Positions 10,901-21,400 of a DNA stretch of 64,000 nucleotides are shown here, in pieces (position 1 is the first letter of the stretch; the number at the start of each line of letters is the position of its first letter). The notes under the pieces are model-generated. The model was given only the letters and a program-made list of their open reading frames with translations. It was not told where the DNA came from and did no database searches. The position numbers and the translations under genes are program-made. This DNA comes from Liolophura sinensis. Lineage: Eukaryota > Mollusca > Polyplacophora > Chitonida > Chitonidae. The stretch covers positions 1,304,501-1,368,500 of the forward strand of contig NC_088295.1 in assembly GCF_032854445.1 (NCBI RefSeq), written 5' to 3'.

Positions 10901-12173
10901 AAAATCGAACATTTTTTATTTATTTATTTTTTTTTTACATTTTTGTGAAAAGAGTTAAAGGCGCTCAAACATTGAATTCTAAGGTCGGCTTTACAGACCA
11001 TGCTATCAAAGGTTAGGAACTCTGATGTAACAGGAAGTTAATCCAACTCTTATCCCAACACTGAATGTTGGAATAACTCTTTTTACCCATGAGTGAAAGA
11101 ATACTAAACAATGTTACCAAAAATTTACCTGCCATCCAGTATGTTTGTTAATTTGTTCTTCCGTGTTCCCAGGACTTCCTTGGGGTTAAATTACTCTACC
11201 CATAGTTCATATATATAGGTAGCCTTCGAATGTAACGGGAGTGGGTGGGGTCGCCGATTGTTTGTATAAAGCACTGTCGAGCTCCAACCACTGGGTTCTT
11301 GGCCAAGGCGTTCGCCAGATCGTGTCCAGTTTCTGTCGGTCAGTCTGGAACCCACAGCGAAGGGAGCGGATTTCTGCCGCGGGCTCTTCATGCATGTTTG
11401 GCTGTGTGTGCGGCAGGTGAATAGTTATCTCACCTGGTATCTGTACGACATACTGTGTGTGCGGTAGGTGAATAGTTCTCTCTCCTGGTATCTGTACGAC
11501 ATACTGTGTGTGCGTCAGGTGAAAAATTATCTCACCTCGTATCTGTACGTTATACTGTGTGTGCGGTAGGTAAAAAGTTATCTCACCTCGTCTCTATTAT
11601 GTCACACTTTGTGTATGATAGATGAAAAGGTATCTCGCCTCGTATCTGTCCGTCATCCTGTGTGTGGTGAGTGAAAAGTTACCTAACCTCGTGTCTGTCC
11701 GTCATACTGTGTATGGTGGGTGAAAAGTTACCTCACCTCGTATCTGTCAGTCATACTGTGTGTGTGGTGAGTTAAAAGGTATCTCACCCCGTATCTGTAC
11801 GACATACTGTGTGTGCGGCAGGTGAATAGTTATCTCACCTCGCATCTGTACGACATACTGTGTGTGCGGCGGGTGAAAAGTTATCTCACCTGGTATCTGT
11901 ACGACATACTGTGTGTGGTTCTGCCGCGGGCTCTGCATGCATGTTTTTCTTCTTCCACTCCTAAACCTGACCGCCAGTGAAATAAAGCCAATAGGCATAC
12001 AGGTCAGGAGAAACAAAAGTGCGTGTAGAACACAGACCCATGTAAAAAATGTCATAAAAGTAGGTCTGTATACATTTCATTTCGTTTTCAGTCATTTTCA
12101 TAAATTACAGCTCGCTGGTTGTTGAATTTTTGGCTCACTTATATTTGTTCTGATTTCAGAGTACACCCCTTAA
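4932..12173 (+). CDS. Antistasin-like Cys-rich protein gene, 3' part (exons 4932-5024, 6802-6963, 7836-7991, 12160-12173)
   Basis: Antistasin-type domains are small disulfide-rich modules, best known as serine protease inhibitors in leeches and other lophotrochozoans; the role here is inferred from fold only. Exon 1 encodes six cysteines spaced C-x5-C-x3-C-x10-C-x2-C-x1-C and includes CPFGYVRDEYGCALCHC. Exons 2 and 3 each encode C-x4-C-x6-C-x9-C-x2-C-x1-C with GCDTCEC and GCDTCQC. Exons 1-3 have phase-1 starts and ends with AG/GT borders (for example TTATGTTACAG before 7836), so one domain per exon splices in frame. Exon 4 adds E-Y-T-P and TAA. The 5' end and signal peptide are not found. A downstream AATAAA at 12497 fits a 3'UTR of about 330 nt. 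Exons 1-3 are well supported; the tiny last exon is less so. Confidence 0.8.
5025..6630 (+). repeat. 81-bp tandem array made of antistasin exon 3' end, its splice donor and 20 bp of intron, about 20 copies
   Basis: The array starts exactly at the donor of the exon ending at 5024. Each 81-bp unit is GTGAGTACATGTCCATTCTG plus a near-copy of the last two thirds of the exon (CPFGCVRDEYGCVLCHCQE) ending in AAG or ATG before the next GTGAGT. Two subtypes alternate, one coding YGCALCPCQD and one YGCVLCHCQE, with the second dominating after about 5970. Because 81 is divisible by three, the array reads open in the exon frame until TAG at 5759-5761. Another open stretch then runs to about 6490, and the last copies decay. 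Long minus-strand ORFs here are artefacts of the same periodicity. Confidence 0.95.
6640..6682 (+). mobile_element. 3' tail fragment of SINE family 1
   Basis: AAACACCAATCGAATAAATA followed by AT-rich simple sequence matches the 3' tail of the SINE at 534-801. It sits where the 81-bp array ends. Confidence 0.55.
6964..7245 (+). repeat. About 55-60 bp tandem array starting at the antistasin exon 2 donor
   Basis: The units share GTGAAAAGTTATCTCACCTC, GTATCTGT and CATACTGTGTATGATGGG. The first unit begins with the real donor (CCAG then GTAGGAGG) and is the most divergent. About five copies. The same family reappears in the following intron at 10780-10816 and 11400-11930, with a variant core of GCGGCAGGTGAATAGTTATC. 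Confidence 0.75.
7366..7800. repeat. Tandem array, 37-bp unit, about 12 copies
   Basis: The unit is GTGTAAGTATGAATACAATA plus TCTGTTCATACAATAAT, with TCGGTTC and TCTGTTC variants. Each copy carries a GTAAGTAT donor-like motif. The array ends about 35 bp before the acceptor of antistasin exon 3 at 7836. Confidence 0.95.
8085..8456. repeat. Tandem array, 16-bp unit, about 23 copies
   Basis: The unit is AAGCCAGTACATTAAT, with CAATC/CAGTAC and TTAAT/TTCAT/TTTAC variants. It lies in the last antistasin intron. Confidence 0.9.
8457..9454. other. Unique intronic sequence
   Basis: About 1 kb of non-repetitive sequence inside the last antistasin intron. No exon with both a plausible frame and splice borders is recognised on either strand. 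Confidence 0.5.
9455..10536. repeat. Tandem array, 28-bp unit, about 38 copies
   Basis: The unit is TATGTTTGTTAATTAACCTT plus CCATCCAG. Each full copy carries the palindrome TTAATTAA. The first half mostly has CTTCCATCC and alternates TTAATTAACC with TTAACTAACC in a longer-range pattern. The second half has CTGCCATCC and GTGAATT variants. A single residual copy lies at about 11129-11150, beyond an inserted element. Confidence 0.95.
10537..10817. repeat. Left copy of an intronic segmental duplication
   Basis: This sequence (TTTGTTCTTTTGTGATCCC..., CCTTCGAATGTAACGGG, TCTGTCGGTCAGTCTGGAAC, TTCTGCCGCGGGCTCTGCAT) is repeated with small changes at about 11147-11440. The right copy contains about 39 extra bases near 11300. 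The pair flanks the element at 10818-11124. Confidence 0.85.
10818..11124. mobile_element. Dispersed about 300-bp element (copy 1), MITE-like
   Basis: Nearly the same sequence occurs at 13222-13521: both have CTTTGGTAAG near the start, CTTCATGTTGTGGTTTAA or similar, GTCGGCTTTACAG, and end AATGTTACCAAAAAT. The TTGGTAA near the start and TTACCAA near the end are inverted, which suggests short terminal inverted repeats. No coding capacity. The class (MITE or other) is inferred. Confidence 0.65.
11147..11440. repeat. Right copy of the intronic segmental duplication
   Basis: Matches 10537-10817 and continues into the array family GCGGCAGGTGAATAGTTATC. An insertion or deletion of about 39 bp near 11298-11330 (around CTTGGCCAAGGCG) distinguishes the copies. 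Confidence 0.85.
11400..11930. repeat. Tandem array, about 55-60 bp unit, about 9 copies
   Basis: Units share AGGTGAATAGTTATCTCACC, GTATCTGTACGACATACTGT and GTGTGCGG. This is the same family as 6964-7245, one intron upstream. It ends at a further partial copy of the CTGCCGCGGGCTCTGCATGC segment near 11920-11945. Confidence 0.85.
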
Positions 12174-12520
12174 AGTGCTACGTACCTGCAGCGAGTCATG
12201 TGCCGGCCATCTATAGCTACGACCCCACGAAGACATGCACGTGAACTCTCTGCTGCATAAAATCGGTTCTCAGTTGTCTTTCAGTGTGATCAGAACCAAC
12301 AGTGTTTACCACGTGCTGTGACTATGGGTAGAACCGAGTATACCCTGTAATCTGTAAGCCAGTTGTGCATATGTCTATATAGAAATATTTTATACAGCAA
12401 CCTGATTTCGGTGCTTTATTGTAGATCGGGTCTTTGTGTATCTGTGCATACTGTATATAACATTTTCTGTTACCTATATTTGTAAGTAGATGTCTTAATA
12501 AATAAAACAAAAGTCAACAG
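12174..12520 (+). other. Probable 3'UTR of the antistasin-like gene with poly(A) signal
   Basis: Sequence after the TAA at 12171-12173. Overlapping AATAAA hexamers lie at 12497-12502 and 12501-12506. If the last exon is right, the UTR is about 330-350 nt. No RNA evidence is available. Confidence 0.45.
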
Positions 12521-13221
12521 GATGTAACTGAATGCTGATCCACTTAACAGAGCTCGGTAAAAGATGTAATTGTTAAGTTAGGTCTATAGAGCCTACACTA
12601 CAGCAGAGATTTGGCAGGTCCCAGTTATTGTGCCAAGACAAAATTGTTCACACTTCAGCTAATATATCAAGATCACATATCGATTTTCGTTTCAAAGCGA
12701 CCATCTGGCCTTTCTAGAGTTATCTTTCCCTATGGTTATGGTCCAGCGGAGGCTTTACGTCAGGAGGTTGTTCAGATATCATGCGGTGCGGTAGTCTCTG
12801 CTTTAGATCGACTCAAGTTTCTCCATTAACAAACTAACCTGATCACCAGGTCTTGTTCACGAAATAATCTTCAAGTTAAACACCAGTCCAAAAAACGGGA
12901 TCCCATACATTTTATCTTCAAGAACACGTTAGTATTCTTCACGTTTCCGTACGTTTTAGGTTAGTATACGGATTAATACTGGATATACCTCCATATATGT
13001 CTTCACTAGTCCAGTGTTGAAAGTTGTTCGATGCAAAGCACGCACAAGTCATCGATTAGGCCGGTGCATTTTATATCATCAAAACAAGCTTGCAAGTCAC
13101 ACAGGTCTATCTCTCCCAAGTTGACTTCGAATTGGCAACAAAATCGAAATTCCAATGAATTCACGTGTTTATCACCAATGTCAAGCATGTTTCGCCTATT
13201 GGTTAGTTTCTATGGCTGAGT
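12521..13221. other. Unique intergenic sequence
   Basis: No recognisable exon, RNA gene or repeat. Short ORFs on both strands show no family features. Confidence 0.5.
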
Positions 13222-13521
13222 GATCCGCAGGCCTTTGGTAAGCTAATGACCAAATTTCCCACAGAAGTATACAGACTCTCACTTCATGTTGTGGTTTAAT
13301 AAAAGACCTCTAAAATCGAACTTTTATTTATTTATTTATTTTTACATTTCTGTGAAAAGAGTTAAAGGCGCTGAATTCTAAGGTCGGCTTTACAGGCCAT
13401 GCTATCAAAGGTTAGGAACTCTGATGTCACAGCAAGTTCATCCAACTCTTATCCCAACACTGAATGTTAGAATAACTTTTTACCAATGAGTGAAAGATCA
13501 CTGAACAATGTTACCAAAAAT
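13222..13521. mobile_element. Dispersed about 300-bp element (copy 2), MITE-like
   Basis: Second copy of the element at 10818-11124, sharing GCCTTTGGTAAG, the T-rich stretch, GTTAAAGGCGCT, GTCGGCTTTACAG and the end AATGTTACCAAAAAT. Here it lies in intergenic DNA outside any array. Confidence 0.65.
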
Positions 13522-14204
13522 CCATTCCTTCTGGTGAACATTAGGGAAAAAAAAGTGATGTGACGTCGGAGTTCCTAGATACCGTCAATAAAGCTTATAA
13601 AGCCCATCATATCTTTCAAATATTTGAATACCTTTCAGAACTCTTAAAAAAATCTGAAAAAATCAATGGAAGTAGTTTTCAGTTGTCTGTATGATGAACC
13701 TGGCTTCACATTTTAGCTTTCTTTTACTTTAAAGAGTCTCGCGCCTTTTCATTGTAAATAATGTACCAGGTAACGTTTCCAGCTGGAACTTAAGTTCCTG
13801 GTTTGCCACACATCTCACAGAAGTCTTGCCCAAATTCCCATAAAACATACAACACAAAAAGTACCCTGGATTATACTCTACTACTAGAGGTTTTTTTGGT
13901 ATGTATTCCAACTCTGGCAATTTGATACCACAAATATTTTCTGACTTTACACTAACACAGAGTTTTCAAACAAATATATCAAAATCAGACTTTTCAGACT
14001 CTAAAAGTCTGAAGATAACCGTTAAATGTTCATTTATTTGAGACGTCTCTCCCAGACCACAAACCATTAACCAATGAAATGGTGAATGGCAACCCCAATG
14101 AGATCTACCAACCAATGAGGTCTGTCTTCTTGGGCGTTGGTCTAGTCTTTTTGCGGTTTCTTTAAGTATCACTGAATTAGTTACATTTATTCCACTGATT
14201 TCAT
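13522..14204. other. Unique intergenic sequence
   Basis: No gene recognised. A 63-residue minus-strand frame at 13729-13920 has no splice or family support. Confidence 0.45.
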
Positions 14205-14462
14205 TGGTGTTTTAGGCAGTACTCAAGAATTTTTCAGTTATATGACGGTGACCAGCATTATGGTGAAAGGAAACCAGGTAGAAACCAGGCAGAACCCAGG
14301 TGAAACCCAGGACCATCAGCAGGCTGCTGACAAACCTTCCCACATATGTCCGCACAGGAAGTCAGCAAGAGCTGGACTCGAACTCACAGTGACCACATTG
14401 GTGAGAGGTTACTTGGTCACTGTGCCGTGCTGGTGTGCTAACCACCTCGGCCACCTAGTTAA
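14205..14462 (-). mobile_element. SINE family 1, nearly full-length, minus strand
   Basis: Reverse complement of the element at 534-801. It contains the complement of the ATAATGCTGG segment (CCAGCATTATGGTG), CTGGACTCGAACTCACAGTG (reverse B box) and GTGCTAACCACCTCGGCCAC (reverse A-box side). It is more diverged than the 534 copy, and no clear target-site duplication was found. Confidence 0.85.
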
Positions 14463-15419
14463 ATTTAAGTTCTCAGAGAAATTTCTACCTAAAGCGTAAT
14501 ACACCAGCAAACTGAACCAGTACAGAAGCAAACACACATCTATACAAATGAATAAGAGAAATCAAGATATGTATACTGTTCATCTGCGTCCACAAAAATC
14601 AACATCCATAAACCCAACTGAAACTGTTATCTGATCAATACATCTGATACATTCAATTTGTATCAGGTGAAAGTAAAGTGTCCGTAAAAATGACAAAAAA
14701 GCAAGACTTGTAAAACATATGCCTTCAAATATGTACCAGTAAAACATAAAACTTGGCAGCTAAGACTCCAATGTGCTGATGCTATACATAATGTTTATAG
14801 GTACTAGGCACTTCACAATGACGAGTATACAACCACTACATAAAATGGTATCTAACTGGAAACATGACTGAATACATTCTATTTCATTTAATAGTATCCA
14901 GAGTTATTGTTTTCAATTTTAACATCTCCTGTCTCAAGCATTTTAGTGATAACAGATATGTCCTAAACAGTAAATGGGCTAACAAAGGACAACTACAATA
15001 TCAGATCCTAAAAACTAAGCTCATCTTGACAAAGGCTATACCTCTGTATTTGTACGGGTTCCGATACAAAACAAAAGTTGTATCTCAGAGAATGTCCTAC
15101 ATGTCACAGACCATCCTCGGTGCCAATAGCCACGGCATGTTCCCATGAAGTCACCCCCAAAACAATACAATCAATCTCGATAAATGGTTCACAAATTAAT
15201 TTATATCATATTGGTCTACTTAACAAAAGAGCCATGTTGTAAAAGTTGGTAATTAATACCAAAGTTCCTGTTGTTTGCTGATGGAGCTAACTGGCTAATT
15301 CCCTGGTACTGACATAGAAAGTTAAACACCCAGTAACAATCAATACATCTGCACCTAGTCAGTTACCAATTTCTTCATCATCAGTTAAAACCCTGAATAG
15401 GCATAGCTTGAACAACTGG
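14463..15419 (-). other. Unique sequence downstream of NUDT1, possible 3'UTR
   Basis: Follows the NUDT1 stop on the minus strand. No strong AATAAA is seen near the stop. An ATTAAA on the minus strand lies at 14887-14892. No other gene is recognised. Confidence 0.4.
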
Positions 15420-18400
15420 TCACACCTTTGTCTGTGCTTCTAAACATGACACATCATCCACTTCTGTCAGGGTATGATAAAGTATTTTATCATGTCCTTC
15501 AAATTTGAAGTAGCCTGAAAATTTTGCTCCTCTCAACAAAAGGGGAATCCACATTTTGTCATCCAACCACATCTTGTCATATGGTATGTTATCTGTACAG
15601 TACCACTGCGGCCTCATCTCTGAAACACAGGCAACAATAAATTACATACTGGAATCTACACAGCAGAGAAGAAATATCCCACTAAAGGAGCATTAATGTT
15701 AAACGTGGTAAGAGCACCAAAGAGCTACAGGTTATGTCGCTTATATCATCCAACTGGAGCCAAAAGATGTACTGGTAAGCTTTCATCACAAGTCCAATTT
15801 TTTTGTCCACCTTTCAAGATGAAGCCAAACTATATTTTCTCTAATCACTTATGTACTGAAAAAAAGTCAGCTGAAGAGGTTAAAGTGGCTGCTGGGTTTG
15901 CATAACACAACTTCCCAATTGACCACAGTCTGTTAAAGGGAGATAATGCTACAGTGGCTGCTGGGTTTCCATAACACAACTTCCCAATTGACCACAATCT
16001 GTTAAAGGGAGATAATGCTACAGTGGCTGTTGGGTTTCCATAACACAACTTCCCAATTGACCACAGTCTGTGAAAGGCAGATAATGCTACCCCCAGAATG
16101 GGAAGTTGCAGTACTGCTATACAGTACCAAAAGAAAGAACCTTGGCCCCACCCTGCCCAACCATACTCTGACATACTGATGCTCTGGGCCCATGAACAAA
16201 GGTTGCTCCTCTTGATCCTTGCTTCTATAGATGAGTGACTGAAATAAACTTTTCTTGTACAGGAGTTGTTCCCCTTTTGTTGTTCAGAATGAGAGCGATC
16301 TGCAACTGTCCCAGTTTGCTAATGGCCATGAGCTAGTCAAGTGATGGGGGTGAAATAACATCTACAGTGTCTGTTTACTGCCTTACAGCATGGTTGCTGC
16401 CTTACAGCATGGTTACAGCATGGTTACTGCCTTACAGCATGGTTACTGCCTTACAGCATGGTTACTGCCTTACAGCATTTCAATGTTCCTCAGTCTTTGC
16501 CTTGCTCAAGATTTTCAAAGGATACTTGTAGAGAAACCAATCACTGCAGCTTCTCCAAAGCTTCAGGCAAAACGCCTTATCTTACCTTCAGTTTCTACAG
16601 GTGTTCCAGAGAACTGCTTGACAGAGAAGACATGAACTTCTAACAGCTGTGGTTCACCCACAAACTCAAACATCAGAAGTCCCAGCTTCTCCAAAGCTTC
16701 AGCCCTTAATCCACTCTCTTCCAACAGCTCCCTGCAAAGTGAAATGCGACAAAAACAGAACCAAATTTTAACACTTCTTTCAAATTTCATACAGCTATTA
16801 AAAGGGTTGCAGTATACCTTTGTTTAATGTTACAGTATTTCTTATGTCCTTACTTTACATCAAACATATCACAAATACAGTCCTTACAACGCACCTTCAC
16901 AGAAACCAGAGGTATCACAAATACAGTCTAGCATCCATACCATGCACCCTCACAGAAACCAGAGGTATCACAAATACAGTCTAGCATCCATATAATGCAC
17001 CCTCACAGAGCCAGATGTATCACAATTACAGTCTAGCATCCGTACAATGCACCCTCACAGAAACCAGAGGTATCACAAATACAGTCTAGCATCCGTACAA
17101 TGTACCCTCACAGAAACCAGAGGTATCACAAATACAGTCTAGCATCCATACCATGCACCCTAACAGAAACCAGAGGCATCACAAATACAGTCTAGCATCC
17201 ATATAATGCACCCTCACAGAAACCAGAGGTATCATAAATACAGTCTAGCATCTGTATAATGCACCCTCACAGAAACCAGAGGTATCACAATTACAGTCTA
17301 GCATCCGTACAATGCACCCTCACAGAAACCAGAGGTATCACAAATACAGTCTAGCATCCATATAATGCACCCTCACAGAACCAGATGTATCACAATTACA
17401 GTCTAGCATCCGTACAATGCACCCTCACAGAAACCAGAGGTATCACAAATACAGTCTAGCATCTGTACAATGCACCCTCACAGAAACCAGAGGTATCATA
17501 AATACAGTCTAGCATCCATATAGTGCACTCTCACAGAAACCAGAGGTATCACAAATACAGTCTAGCATCCATACAATGCACCCTCACAGAAACCAGAGGT
17601 ATCATAAATACAGTCTAGCATCCATATAGTGCGCCCTCACAGAAACCAGAGGTATCACAAATACAGTCTAGCATCCATACAATGCACCCTCACAGAAACC
17701 AGAGGTATCACAAATACAGTCTAGCATCCGTACAATGCACCCTCACAGAAATCAGAGGTATCACAATTACAGTCTAGCGTCCATATAATGCACCCTCACA
17801 GAAACCAGAGGTATCACAATTACAGTCTAGCATCTGTATAATGCACCCTCACAGAAACCAAAGATGTAACAAATACAGTCTGGCATCCACTTAATGCACC
17901 CTCACAGAAACCAAAGATATAACAAATACAGCCTAGCGACAACATAATGCACCCTCACAGAAACCAAAGATGTAACAAATACAGTCTGGCATCCACATAA
18001 TGCACCCTCAAAGAAACCAAAGATTTAACAAATACAGTCTAGCATCCATATAATGCACCCTAACAGAAACCAAAGACATAACAAATACAGTCTAGCATCC
18101 ATATAATGCACCCTAACAGAAACCAAAGACATAACGAATACAGCCTAGCGTCCATAAAATGAACCCTCACAGAAACCAAAGATATAACAAATACAGTCTG
18201 GCATCCACATAATGCACCCTCACAGAAACCAAAGATATAACAAATACAGTCTGGCATCCACATAATGCACCCTCACAGAAACAAAAGACATAACAAATAC
18301 AGTCTAGCGTCCATATAATGCACCCTCACAGAAACCAAAGATATAACAAATACAGTCTAGCATCTGTATAATGGACCCTCACAGAAACCAAAGATATAAC

Positions 18401-21400
18401 ACAGCCTAGAATCCATATAATGTACCCTCACAGAAACCAAAGACATAACAAATACAGTCTGGCATCCATATAATGCACCCTCACAGAAACCAAAGATATA
18501 ACAAATACAGCCTAGCTTCCACATAATGCACCCTCACAGAAACCAAAGATATAACACAGCCTAGCATCCATATAATGCACCCTCACAGAAACCAAAGACA
18601 TAACAAATACAGTCTAGCGTCCATATAATGCACCCTCACAGAAACCAAAGATATAACAAATACAGCCTAGCTTCCACATAATGCACCCTCACAGAAACCA
18701 AAGATATAACACAGCCTAGCATCCATATAATGTACCCTCACAGAAACCAAAGACAAAACAAATACAGTCTAGCGTCCACATAATGCACCCTCACAGAAAC
18801 CAAAGATATAACAAATACAGCCTAGCTTCCACATAATGGACCCTCACAGAAACCAAAGATATAACACAGCCTAGCATCCATATAATGTACCCTCACAGAA
18901 ACCAAAGACATAACAAATACAGTCTGGCATCCATATAATGCACCATCACAGAAACCAAAGATATAACACAGCCTAGCATCCACATAATGCACCCTCACAG
19001 AAACCAAAGAAGTAACAAATACAGTCTAGCATCCACATAACGCACCCTAACAGAAACCAAAGATATAACACAACCTAGCATCCATATAATGTACCCTCAC
19101 AGAAACCAAAGACATAACAAATACAGTCTGGCATCCATATAATGTACCCTAACAGAAACCAAAGATATAACACAGCCTAGCATCCATATAATGTACCCTC
19201 ACAGAAACCAAAGACATAACAAATACAGTCTGGCATCCATATAATGCACCATCATAGAAACCAAAGATATAACAAATACAGACTAGAGTCCACATAATGC
19301 ACCCTCACAGAAACCAAAGATATAACAAATACAGTCTAGCATATGTACAATGCACCCTCACAGAAACCAAAGATATAACAAATACAGACTAGTGTCCACA
19401 TAATGCACCCTCACAGAAACCAAAGATATAACACAACCTAGCATCCATATAATGTACCCTCACAGAAACCAAAGACATAACAAATACAGTCTGGCATCCA
19501 TATAATGTACCCTCACAGAAACCAAAGATATAACACAGCCTAGTATCCATATAATGTACCCTCACAGAAACCAAAGACATAACAAATACAGTCTGGCATC
19601 CATATAATGCACCATCATAGAAACCAAAGATATAACAAATACAGACTAGAGTCCACATAATGCACCCTCACAGAAACCAAAGATATAACAAACACAGTCT
19701 AGCATATGTACAATGCACCCTCACAGAAACCAAAGATATAACAAATACAGACTAGTGTCCACATAATGCACCCTCACAGAAACCAAAGACATAACAAATA
19801 CAGTCTAGCATCCACATAATGCACCCTCACAGAACCAAAGACATAACAAATACAGTCTGGCATCCACATAATGCACCCTCACAGAAACCAAAGATGTAAC
19901 AAATACAGTCTAGCATCCATATAATGCACCCTCACAGAAACCAAAGACATAACAAATACAGCCTAGCATCTGTATAATGGACCCTCACAGAAACCAAAGA
20001 TATAACACAGCCCAGCATCCATATAATGCACCCTCACAGAAATGAAAAATATGACAAATACAGTCTAGCATCTGTATAATGCACCCCCACAGAAACCAAA
20101 GACATAACATATACAGTCTAGCATCTGTATAATGCACCCTCACACAAACTAAAGGCATAACAAATACAGTCTAGCATCCATATAATGCACCCTCACAGAA
20201 ACCAAAGACATAACAAATACAGCCTAGCTTCCACATAATGCACCATCACAGAAACCAAAGATATAACACAGCCTAGCATCCATATGATGCACCCTCACAG
20301 AAACCAAAGACATAACAAATACAGCCTAGCTTCCACATAATGCACCATCACAGAAACCAAGGATATAACAAATACAGTCTAGCATCTGCATAATGCACCC
20401 TCACCAAAGATATAACAAATACAGTCTAGCGTCCATATAATGCACCCTCACAGCAACCAAGGATATAACAAATACAGTCTAGCACCTGTATAGTGCACCC
20501 TCACAGAAACCAAAGATATAACAAATACAGTCTAGCATTAATATAATGCACCCTCACAGCAACCAAGGATATAACAAATACAGTCTAGCATTTGTATAAT
20601 GCACCCTCACAGCAACCAAGGATATAACAAATACAGTCTAGCATCCATATAATGCACCCTCACAGAAACCAAAGATTTAACAAATACAGTCGAGCATCCA
20701 TATAATGCACCCTCACATAAACCAAGGATATAACAAATACAGTCTAGCATTTGTATAATGCACCCTCACAGAATCTGTGAAGACCCCTAACGTTTATGCA
20801 CCTCCAAAGAACACCATATAAACAAGATTTTGTTACAGTATTATCCTTGTTAGGGATTACACTTTAAGACGTAAGAGTCAGGCACAAGAATCTGTGCTAT
20901 ATTCTAAATGTAATCTCTAAACGATATTACTGCTACTTAATCCACTTTCTAAATGATATCTATACCTGCCTGAAAGTTTTGCTCTACATGTATATAATGG
21001 CTCATTTCCTCCATCCTCTCTGTTCAAGTCCTTTGCCAAAAAAAGCTCTCATATATCACCAGTGCCTGTGATTGTTCAGAGTCTCCAAAAATCCATAATA
21101 AACAACCACGCCTGTTCAATACTGTGTCATGCATGCCATACCTTTTGCTAAACCACGCCTGTTCAATACTGTGTCATGCATGCCATACCTTTTGCTAAAC
21201 CATGCCTGTTCAGGACTGTGCTTTGCACGCCATACCTTTTGCTAAACCATGTCTGTTCAGGACTGTGTTATGCATGCCATACCTTTTGCTAAACCAAGCC
21301 TGTTCAGGACTGTGTTATGCACACCTTACCTTTTGCTAAACCATGCCTGTTCAGGACTGTGTTATGCACGCCTTACCTTTTGCTAAACCATGCCTGTTCA

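Noticed and set aside
13729..13920. Minus-strand 63-codon frame as a possible exon
   Set aside because: No recognised family, no consistent splice borders, and it lies beyond the NUDT1 stop.
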